DNA of 64,000 bases from Prorocentrum cordatum (lineage: Eukaryota > Sar > Dinophyceae > Prorocentrales > Prorocentraceae): contig CAUYUJ010003914.1 of the NCBI GenBank assembly GCA_963575745.1, positions 382,501 to 446,500 on the forward strand, in the 5' to 3' direction. The position numbers were made by a program, and so were the translations under genes. Shown one piece after another: positions 52,612 through 61,242 of this stretch. The notes beneath the pieces were generated by a model that saw only the letters and a list, made by a program, of their open reading frames with translations, was not told the DNA's origin and made no database searches. Every line of letters starts with the position of its first letter. The first letter of the stretch is position 1.

Positions 52612-53555
52612 CTGCGAGGTGTGCGCCGCCTCCGAGGGGCCCTGGACGGCCCTGGGCCGTGCACGGCGGCGCAGCGCCAGCGTGCCCCAGCCGCGGGCCC
52701 GAGCACGCGCGGGCGAGGGGGGCCCAGCGGCCAGGGGCGTTGGCGCGGGGGCGCGGCGTCATGCTGCATCCTCGGGGGAGCTGGTCTGTCCCGTCGCGGC
52801 CCCGTCCGCGTCGAATGCGGGTCGCATCCATGTCGGTCGGCCTCGTCGCATCCGTGTCGAATCCGCGTCGACTCCGCGTCGAATCCGCGCCAGGTCCGCG
52901 TCGAGCCCGCATCGATCCTGCGTCGGGCACAGGCGGGGCCCCTGGGAGCCTCTTGGGGCGGCATCCCCGGGGGCCTCTTGGGGCCTCCTGGCCACCTCGT
53001 GGGGCCCGCTTGGGGCACCCTTGGGAGCCTCGGGGGCCATCTTTGGGCCATCTTGGGTGAGATCGATCACAGGAGGGGGGGGGTCCAATTAGCGCCCCCC
53101 CCCCCCCCCCAAAGAGGCCAAAACGGAGCCCAAACCCTGGCAAAACCAGGGATTTGGGCTTCCTCGCCGAGGCCGTTTTGGGCGCTCCGACGACTCGCGG
53201 AACCCCCATGGGGCGTGGGCGCGCGGTGGCGCGGCGGGTCCGAGGAGCTGGACGGCCAGGCGCTCGGCCTCCGTGGTGCTCTCGGGGTCCTGCGGAGGGG
53301 TGCCGCCGCGCGGACTCTGCCTGCCCCGTGCTCACGGCTGCACCTGGCAGACCACCCCGGCCCAGACCGAAGGCCCGGGTTTCGGGGTGTGGGGGGGGGG
53401 GGGCGGGCTTCATTCCCTACCTAGGCTTTGCCTAGAAGGGTTCTTACTCGGAGGCTTGAAGGGCCGGGCAGTGGGGCCCACCCCGGGCGGTTTCCCCGGC
53501 ATCCGCCCCGCGGTTCCCCCAGTGACGTTCCCTTAGCTTCGCGTTGCTTATCTCA
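52612..53555. other. Intergenic; GTCGAATCCGC repeat (52810-52930) and CCTCTTGGGGC repeat (52925-53060)
   Basis: Two degenerate repeat runs related to 3665-3755 and 9045-9310 respectively. No exon supported upstream of 52611. Confidence 0.5.
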
Positions 53556-53635
53556 TATTAGCTTATCTTATTTCATCTTAGCTTAGCTTCATCTTAGCTT
53601 AGCTTAGCTTAGCTTCATATAGATGTTAGATGTTG
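53556..53635 (+). repeat. TTAGC/CTTAGCTTCA repeat
   Basis: AGCTTAGCTTCATCTTAGC-type short repeat, mostly 5-bp period. Confidence 0.9.
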
Positions 53636-55211
53636 CTTTCCTAGATCCTCCAACTCCTAGGTAGGGTCGCACTGGGATAATATGTTTTTTCCCCTCTCCC
53701 CGCCCCCCCCCCCCACACACACTGGAAACGGAGGGCAGATCGGGGCCTTCGGGTCGGGCTGGGGTGGTGTTGGTGGGCGGGGATGCGGGTGTCGGTCTCG
53801 TGGGCGTGCGCCTGTTGTTCGCAAGAGGACCCCAGATGCTCCTCCGGCGGCGAGCCGGGGGGGAAGTGAGACGGAGCGGGCCTTCTCAGGAGGCTCGGAA
53901 GTCTCAGGAAGCTTGCTAGCCTCCCCCGAAGTCGCAGAGCACTGCCCAGAAGGTCAGAGCGCTCCGCAGAGAAGCTCCGCCGCCTCCCGAGCTGGTCGCC
54001 TCCCGAGGCTTTCTCTCCTGCTCGCTTCTCCCCCGAGCTCGCCGCCGCCGACTCTCTGCGCTTGTCCGAGTTGTCTGGCGCTGGCCTGCCGCCGAGAAAA
54101 ATGCACACGGCCGCGCGATGTCAAGGGGGAGGGGGAAAGGAACATGGGAGCATGGAGCTCACGAGCGGCGAACACATCCGTATCCGCACCGTCTCGGTCT
54201 GGCTTCTGGGGCGCGGCCCCGCGGGCACGCGGTCGCACGGATACGCGTTCCGCAAGGGGCATCCGTGCTGAAGACGCCCCGCACTCGCGGCTCGCGGAGC
54301 CGCGGCCCAGAGGTCCGGCCCGCGGGGCCGCGGATATGGACATCTCGCCGCGCCGCTTGTTCTCGACGCGCACAAGTGCACGACGCCGGCACCACGGCAA
54401 ACCCACGGCAAACCCTGCGCCCCGCGCCCCAAGTAGACGAAGCTAGCACCGCGGCAAACCCCAAGGCAAACCAACCGCGCCCGAGGTAGCGTTTGCCCTG
54501 GTGGCCCAGGCGCCCTCTCAAAGACGGAAGGCCGCGCGCCAGAACAAACGGCGCGGCGACACATGTACTTCGCACCCGGGGATTCGCCCGGGCCCCATGG
54601 CACATGTCCAGAGCAGCAAAAGGCGGCACACGATCGGGAAGAGGAGGCGGAGCACGCCCCACGCCGCTGCAGGCGCTCAGCGGCAAGCGGGGATGTCGCG
54701 GCGTGGGTCTGAACACCGATGGAAAGCATCAGCCCCGACTCTCGCCGTGCAAGCCAACACTTACACGGGCTCTCCAGTTGGCGAATGGCGGCCCTCCTAC
54801 AAACGCGTCAGTCGACCCTTGGCCGTCCGAGCCCTGGCGGGCCTGCAGCCGCCCTTCTCGTCCACCTCCGCTGAGCGCAGGAAGCGCAACGCCGGCAGAG
54901 CACAGACGCGGATCGAACACACACGGTCATGCCCCAGACGAGGGGAGGGGGAGGCATGGAGGAGGGCGATGGGCGGCGGGGAGCGGAGGGGCGGAGGGGG
55001 CGGGACGGGGGAGATGGACGGAGGGCGAGGGGCGGAGGGGAGGCACGAATGGGTGGGGATCGCCCGGTACATTCGCACGGCACCGATGGCCACCACCGTC
55101 GTGCAGCCTCCCACTCGGCGGCCGAGCGCTCCCCTGCCGCCCGCGCCGCCTTCCCCGGGCAGGCGAGCGGCTGTGCCGAGGCGCGGCGCCTCCCTCGCGC
55201 ATCCGGAAGCC
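53636..55211. other. Intergenic, nothing recognised
   Basis: GC-rich with long frames on both strands. A partial family 3 foldback end is at about 54090-54123. No domain seen. Confidence 0.45.
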
Positions 55212-55353
55212 TACGCGTTGACGCGGCTGGTCGTGGCCGTGGCTGCGAAGGAGTGCACGCAGCACGGTGAGGGCACCTTTCTTACGCGTTGACGCGACTG
55301 GTCGTGGCCGTGGCTGCGAACGAGAGCACGCAGCACGGTGAGGGCACCTCTCT
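55212..55353 (+). repeat. 71-bp tandem duplication with exon-like text
   Basis: Two units (55212, 55283) both encode ALTRLVVAVAA followed by KECTQHG or NESTQHG, then GTGAGGGCACCT, which looks like a GT donor. Since 71 is not a multiple of 3, the units are in different frames. It may be a duplicated exon end or a chance open segment. Confidence 0.55.
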
Positions 55354-55738
55354 TCTCACCCCCGGGGCCCCGGGGGGGGGGGGGGGCCTGCTCGCAAATG
55401 AACCTCTGGGGGAGCGGCGCCCTGGGAGGGACCCCCAGGGGGGCCAGAGCCGCACGCCTCGGCCAGAGGCTCCGCCCCCCCCCCCCCCGGGGCGAGGGGT
55501 CGGCCTCCACGACAGGGCCACCGAGCCCTGGCTCGGCGCGGAGATGCCCACGTTCACACCACGCGAGCCCTGCGGAACGCGGCGAGGAGTCCAGGGTCTG
55601 GAGGCTGGTGGGGCACCACTGGAGGCCTGGCCATGGCGCCCTCCTCGGATAAGAAAGCCTCGAGGGTGCGGAGCCTCCTGGGGGCATACCTGAAAGCACG
55701 CCCCCACCGCAGGTCGGACTGGGGGCGACGAGCCAAGG
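55354..55738. other. Intergenic, nothing recognised
   Basis: G- and C-homopolymer-rich spacer. Confidence 0.5.
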
Positions 55739-56230
55739 CTACTCAGTGAAGCTGGCTGACTGCCAGAGCCCATTGTCATATCCACATGCGAGGTCTTCCC
55801 AGTCGCGCGTTCGGACGAACGGTGGCGTGACATGGAGCAGGAAGACGCACCCGTCCCGTGTGCCAATGACCACATGAATGCAGCTCCATGGACGAGCTGC
55901 CACTGATTGCTCATACTCCGCTGCCTCAGCAACTCTGATCCCTTGGCCTATGGTGGATCCCACGACGCACATTGCACCGGCCAGCTTCGCGCGATGTGGA
56001 ACATGCTGCAGCTCGACACGCTCCACGCAAGATGTCGACCCATCAACACATCGCGTCAGCCCCCCTCCCCCACCCTCCAGCCCCCCCGCCGTTCGCGATC
56101 CCCACCCACCGCTTCTCCCCACGTCCTTCGTGACCCACGACAGGTGGCTGCGGAGCCACTTGCCACAGTAGAGGAAGTTGCTGTCGTTCCTCCTCGAGGC
56201 CTTCCTCGAGACCTTCGCGGACCTCCTCGG
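55739..56230 (-). CDS. Unrecognised protein, 3' part (one or two exons)
   Basis: The minus-strand frame ends VFLLHVTPPFVRTRDWEDLA, CGYDNGLWQSASFTE-stop. It has good composition from CVDGSTSCVERVELQHVPH to the end (about 100 residues) and again in NDSNFLYCGKWLRSHLSWVT upstream. The two parts are joined by a Gly-rich stretch (about 56045-56105) that is either a linker or a small intron whose length keeps the frame. Upstream of 56230 the frame becomes Arg/Ala-rich and a start was not found. A stretch like CIHVVIGTRDGCVFLLHV could be beta strands of a propeller, but no repeat pattern is proven. Confidence 0.45.
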   Translation of the reverse strand, partial: PRRSAKVSRKASRRNDSNFLYCGKWLRSHLSWVTKDVGRSGGWGSRTAGGLEGGGGGLTRCVDGSTSCVERVELQHVPHRAKLAGAMCVVGSTIGQGIRVAEAAEYEQSVAARPWSCIHVVIGTRDGCVFLLHVTPPFVRTRDWEDLACGYDNGLWQSASFTE

Positions 56231-56830
56231 GCAGGCGGCGAGCGGGCGGAGGGCGGAGGGGAAGGCCCGGCAGGCTCCTGCCCCGACGACGTGGGCCCCG
56301 GGCCTCTCCGCGCCGCGTGAGCCGCTCACCTCTGAGCTGCCTCGGCCCTCGCGGGGCTTCCCAGAGGCCGTCGGCCCCACCTCTCGCACGGGCCCCACCC
56401 CCCGCGGGCTGCACTCGCTGAGGGCCCACGGGGCCCGAGGCGGGCCCCCAGGGAAGCAACCGGAGAGCCATCACGCTCGGCCCGCCCTTAAGGGCCCCGG
56501 GAGGTTTCGTCGACCTCGCCGCTCACGGGAACTCTTCGCGCCGCGGGCCGCTCGCCCCCCGAGCCTGCGAGGCCCGATGGGGGGGGGGCCTCAAGGAGGG
56601 TGCTCGGCATCGACCCGCCGCGCGCCCATCCCTGCACGCGCCCGCCTCCGAGGCCGAGGGCCCCGCGGCGCCGCACAACGCAGAGGGAGCGGCGGACGGC
56701 GTGGCCGTGGCCCGGTCGAGGCGGTCGAGGCGGTCGAGGCGGCCGGCCGGCCGGCCGATCGGCGGGCGATCGGCCCCGACCGAGCGCGGCTGGCGGGAGC
56801 TCCCCGGGTCTCCGAGGAGATCCATGTCTA
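56231..56830. other. Intergenic, nothing recognised
   Basis: Very GC-rich; long overlapping frames with biased composition. Confidence 0.45.
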
Positions 56831-56921
56831 GGGGGCCACACGCGAACCCTACCCCCTACCCCCCACGATTTATCTGAGGGGGAGGGTGGGGGGTAGGGGG
56901 TAGGGTTCGCGTGTGGCCCCC
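56831..56921. mobile_element. Foldback MITE, family 1, copy b (short)
   Basis: 91 bp, GGGGGCCACACGCGAACCCT and its complement at the ends, TA outside both (56829-56830, 56922-56923). It lacks most of the central loop present in copies a and c. Confidence 0.92.
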
Positions 56922-57056
56922 TAATGTTTCAGTCCGGGCGCGTGCTCCCAGCCTCTGCCTCTGGGGGCCCTTGTCGCGCCCCTGGGGCCCTCGAAAGCTG
57001 ATCCGGGACGCAAAGCTAGCCACGGGGCAAGGCTCGGGACCTCTGGGGCGGAGGGG

Positions 57057-57445
57057 GTGGAAGCACCATTCAAAGAAGCGCTCGCGCCCAGGAAAGTGAT
57101 TTGTAGCATGGCCACCCTGCCTCTCATTGTTGTGCCCATGGACGGACACATGCCAGAGGGCAAAAGCTACATCTGCCGTGGGTGGTGTTTCATCGAAGTT
57201 TGCCTGGCGTCTAGTTCCGGTTATATCGCCACGAGGGGTACCACGAGTCTGTCACGCAGCTCTTTGACAAGATCAGGGGCCTGCAGGCAGACACTGAAGA
57301 TACAATCCAGGAGGCGTTCAAAAGGACCCGATTCACCCGAAATGGCGACGAACATGTGGTTCCGAAGCTCTTCGCGAACACAGGACCGTACCCGCTTCCG
57401 TATCTCACCCTCGACGCGTGTCCTCCTAAACCTCACGACCCCTAG
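57057..57445 (+). pseudogene. RGWC-motif protein fragment with a frameshift
   Basis: The first part (to about 57212) reads MATLPLIVVPMDGHMPEGKS, YICRGWCFIEVCLASS. The second part, in the frame one base back, starts immediately after and reads FRLYRHEGYHESVTQLFDKI, RGLQADTEDTIQEAF, ...EHVVPKLFANTGPYPLPY to a stop at 57443-57445. Both halves have normal composition and the other frames do not. No room exists for an intron, so a one-base indel near 57205-57217 (real or an assembly error) breaks the gene. RGWC(x)xE motifs recall uncharacterised protist proteins, which is recollection only. The true 5' end is unknown; a TTTGTAG just before CATGGCC could be an acceptor. Confidence 0.5.
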
Positions 57446-57675
57446 GGAATACGCCCATGTCTGACGCAGCAGACTGCATGTAGCAATAGGCGCCATTCAG
57501 TCCTCATTTCAGCATCGTGACTTTACCTTATGGGGAAATCTTGGAGGCCTCGCGCGGCACCTTGAGCCCCAATCTACGTCGGACCCACGTCGGATTGACG
57601 TCAGATTACATTGGAGTTACGTTGGATTCACGTCGGACTCTCATCGGAGCATCGCCGCGCGAACGTCGTCTCATA

Positions 57676-57830
57676 TCTGAAGGGGCGGAGCAAATTATAC
57701 AACTATGGCGCGCTGCGCGAGGCCTCCAAGATCCTCTCGGTGTACGCACCGGAGGCGCCGCCAGGGTGGCCCAGCGCTGACCCAAAAAAACCGCGCAGAC
57801 CTCCGAAAGTTTCCGCCCCTCGGATTTCAG
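57676..57830 (+). mobile_element. Introner-like element, family B
   Basis: The right end reads GCGCAGACCTCCGAAAGTTT then CGCCCCTCGGATTTCAG. The centre has CACCGGAGGCGCCGCCAGGG, as in the SLC12 intron. The left end CTGAAGGGGCGGAGCAAATT is a weak inverted match to the right end. CGTCGT lies just outside each side. Downstream, GMTRGLAIAIPDCGG might be an exon. Confidence 0.5.
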
Positions 57831-58014
57831 CGTCGTGACGGCATGACGAGGGGCTTGGCAATCGCAATCCCCGACTGTGGGGGGGTGGGGCGTCCATGCT
57901 CGATAGGGATGCGTCCGAATAGCCCTCTGAAGGTGCATCCCCGACTGCCCCCTCTTTTCTAGGCGGCCTGACTTCTTGGGGGTAACTTGGGGATTGGGGG
58001 CGGGAAATCGCCTG

Positions 58015-58215
58015 TGACTGTACACATGCTGCTTAGAGTCAAGAAAGGCTGGAGCTCAGAAAGGAATCTTCGCTCCTCGCGTTGTCTTAAGCAGTGGTCA
58101 AGATCCAGATCGATCAGAATCCTCTGAGAAAAAAGGCTCAAACAAAAATGCCCACGGCCCAGTCCAATTCCTGAGCTTCTGAAGCGAAATCTGGAGCCCA
58201 GGGAAGATGATGACG
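58015..58215 (-). repeat. Diverged dispersed repeat, copy 2 (see 2210-2425)
   Basis: Minus-strand text RILIDLDLDHCLRQREE and, in the adjacent frame, ISLQKLRNWTG correspond to the 2.3-kb copy (MSLKKFKNMHW). A frame change lies between them. Confidence 0.45.
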
Positions 58216-58554
58216 TTTCTTGAGAATCCCGAGTGGTGTACCGTCGGACTTGACTGGACAGGACACGCGGGAGGGCACGAGAATCTTCCGAGGGCCACAC
58301 TGCCAGAGAAATGTAGGAGGCATGGGTTGCGAGACACGGGACGTCATGGTGATGAGCAATGAAAGTACCCCTGACCCGTTGGGAAGGGAGCTGAATTAGG
58401 AGGGTCACAAACATTAGGGATACGGAGTCATTTCTGCAGATGTATCAGACCAAACCTCCCAGTGAGGCCACGTCTTCGTACGGTTATTAGGGTTACGGTC
58501 GGCCCGTATCATAAAGGATTCACGATAAGGAAGCAAGGGCCTTGGAAGGCCACG

Positions 58555-58845
58555 TCGACACTTTGCAAGCGGGGCGCGGCCAACGAGAGTAGCCAAGGAT
58601 GGACCGAGGAAGCAAGGATGCAGAGAGCACCCTGGGGAAACATGCCCCATCCTTAACCATGCGGGTTGACCGTACTGGCTCTCTTTCGGCGGAGGACAAA
58701 CCTCCCTTTAGTACACCTCCCCTTAGTGAAAACGGCCTGGGACCGAAACCGACAGACCTGGACCCGCAAAAATGACGGCCACGGCGCCCTCTCGCGAACC
58801 GAAAACGGCAAATCCCTAAATCGGCGTGACTGGGTAGGAGGTCTG
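58555..58845 (+). repeat. Two adjoining dispersed repeats
   Basis: 58555-58680 matches 33490-33620; 58680-58845 matches 5160-5330. No coding signal. Confidence 0.65.
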
Positions 58846-59131
58846 CCCACCCCCGACTCTTGCTTTCGACGACAGAGCACCCCTGACTTGGCAGGGCCCA
58901 CCTGCTGAGCGGGGCCGACCGCACCGCCCCTCGGCGCCTCGCTGCCGACAGGCACCTCGGGCCCCGGGGGGCCCCCCCGCCCCGCGGGCGGCGGCCGGCG
59001 CCTCGGCACGAGGCCCCAGGGGGGCCTCTCGGCCGATCGCCCCCAGGGTGGCCCTCTGGACCGCAGGGGGGGTCACGCGCGCCCGCACGGGCAGGCGCCG
59101 CCATTGGAGGCCTCTCAGATGGGGTCGGATA

Positions 59132-59285
59132 GGGGGCCACACGCGAACCCTAGCCCCCTGCCCCCCACGATTTCTGAGGGGGAGGGCGGGGTTCACTTCG
59201 TTCGGGAGCTCCCCCGAGCGAAGTGAACCCCACCCTCCCCCTCAGAAATCGTGGGGGGCAGGGCTAGGGTTCGCGTGTGGCCCCA
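59132..59285. mobile_element. Foldback MITE, family 1, copy c
   Basis: 154 bp, ends GGGGGCCACACGCGAACCCT and its complement with one lost C. Arms of about 70 bp around CGGGAGCTCCCG. TA lies at or next to both edges (59130-59131, 59286-59287). Confidence 0.92.
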
Positions 59286-59319
59286 TATCGGAGGGGACGG
59301 GGCCGGGGGGTCGCGCCGC

Positions 59320-59475
59320 ACCGTCTATACATCGGCGCCGCAGCGGCGATGCACCGGCGGTGCACCGGCGATGCGTCGTCGACGCGGGCGATGCAGCGGC
59401 GACGTCGACGTGAAGGCCGCCGGGCTCCACGTCGAGCCGCATCGAGGCGATGCACCGGCGATGCGGCGCGATCCT
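59320..59475 (+). repeat. GCGATGCACCGGCG repeat
   Basis: GGCGATGCACCGGCGGTGC and similar words repeat every 12-18 bp; related to 36880-36980 and a short run at 60605-60640. Confidence 0.75.
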
Positions 59476-60012
59476 CGGACCCCACTGGCCACCTGCTCCG
59501 ACCCCACTTAGGAGGCCTGGGGCCGTGCCGCCTCGCCCACCCGAAGGGGTCCCCCCCAAGGAGAGGCGCGGCCACGGACCCGCGCCGGCCTCTGGGCCCA
59601 GGCACTGCTGGGGCCCAGGGCCGAGGGCTGCCACGGGGGAGTGCCCACCCGGGGGTCCCTCGAGGGCTCGCCGCACGGGAAGCGCTGCGCGGACACGAGA
59701 TGGCGGAGCGCGCAGCGGGCAGCCGGGCGAGTCGCGGGCGCAGCGGCTGCCGCACGGCAGTGCTCAGCTGGGCGCTCGGCCGAGCCAGGCTGGGCTGGCA
59801 TGAGCGGAAGGAGAAGAGGGGACGACGGGGAGGGACCTGCTCTAGGTGCGCTCGCGCCTTCATCCGACATCTTACCCCATCCCACCCATCTCGTGCCATT
59901 GCGCTAATGTTGCCCCATCCGCCGACGGATGTCATAGCGGACCTGGAACTCTCAAAGAGGCCATATCATTCTATGCGCGGTCCGAAAAAAAGGAGCTGTG
60001 CACATTGAAGGA
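59476..60012. other. Intergenic, nothing recognised
   Basis: GC-rich spacer; no supported gene. Confidence 0.45.
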
Positions 60013-60250
60013 GGAGGAGGAGAAGGAGGAGGAGGAGGAGGAGGAGGAGGAGGAGGAGGAGGAGGAGGGAGAGGAGGCGGCGGATGAGCGAGAGGATGAT
60101 CACGAGGAAGAGGAATGGACTGAAGAGGGAGGAGAAGAAGGGAGGAGGAGGCGGAGGCGGAGGCGAAGGCGAAAGAGGAGGAGGAGGAGGAGAAGGAGGA
60201 GGAGGAGGAGGAGGAGGAGGAGGGAGGAGGAGGGAGGAGGAAGGAGGAGG
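60013..60250. repeat. (GGA)n microsatellite, interrupted
   Basis: GGA/GAG repeats with a unique patch at 60080-60140. Confidence 0.93.
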
Positions 60251-60655
60251 CGGGAGGGGGAGGAAGGAGGGGGGGACGAGGGAGAAGAGCGAGGCCGAGG
60301 CCCTTTCGACTTCCTGCATGGCGCTCGCGCTGCGCACGCCGAGCGTGGGGTCTGTGGCGGGGCGGAGCTGACGCTGCCGCTGCCCGTCGGCCACCGTCGA
60401 TTCTCCGTTCGGCCGACGGCTGCGCAAGCTGTCGCCTCTCGCATACCACCGCTCACCGAAAGCCGCTACTTGCTGGGAAGGCTTCGGGTCGCACACAGGC
60501 AACCCCCCAGGCAGTCCCGGCTGGCCCCAACAGGCCCCCTGAACAGTCGCAGCTTCAGGGGCAACGGTAGGGGGGATAGGCACAGGGGGGAAACATCGAC
60601 CTGGAATCGGCGGTGCATCGCCGATGGATCGGCGATAAGCCCCGGATGGTAGATC

Positions 60656-60711
60656 CGCACTTTCCTGGGCAGGTTGGGGCTGTAGGCCCCAACCTGCCCA
60701 GGAAAGTGCGA
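60656..60711. repeat. Near-perfect 25-bp inverted repeat (hairpin)
   Basis: CGCACTTTCCTGGGCAGGTT continues to GGGGC, then a 4-nt TGTA loop and the exact complement. It could be a foldback element end-to-end or a hairpin RNA precursor. No second copy was noticed and no target duplication is clear. Confidence 0.85.
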
Positions 60712-61242
60712 TAGGCGCATGGGCGACTGTGGCTCGATGCCCCCCCCCCCTGCCCATCCCCCCCCTATCCTTTCCCCTGGCAGCCGGCCTCCACAGGCCC
60801 GCCGAGAGTAGTCCGGGGCGGCCTCAGAGTGGGGGCGTGGAGACCGCCTCGGACCACTCAGGGGGCCCGTGGAGGCCGGCCAGAACCACACGGGGCCCCG
60901 TGGAGGCCAGCCGGGGCCGCCTGTGGTGGCCGCCTGTGCGCAGGCCGCAGCCTTACCACTGCTCCTGTTGCGGCGAGCATCGCGCTCGGACGCTGGCAGG
61001 GGGGCCGCCGCGCGGAGCTGCGAGGCCACGGGAAATCCGGCTCCTGGGCTCTGTAGACAAGGGCGCTCCATCACGAGGCTACCCCTGCACTGGAGGGGAT
61101 ATTGGGTCTCGCGCACCATTCCAGCACCAAGCAGCACGCCCGCGTCGCTGTAAAAAAACCTGGCCGGCGACGCCCCCAGCCTTGCTCTGGCGCGCGGATG
61201 TGCTCCGCCGCACCGCACGACCGTGGCCGTGGCCCCCCCCGC
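60712..61242. other. 3' flank of the Deg protease gene; weak foldback at 60790-60880
   Basis: GTAGTCCGGGGCGGCCTC and GAGACCGCCTCGGACCACTC are partly inverted, related to 29080-29170. Nothing else recognised. Confidence 0.45.
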
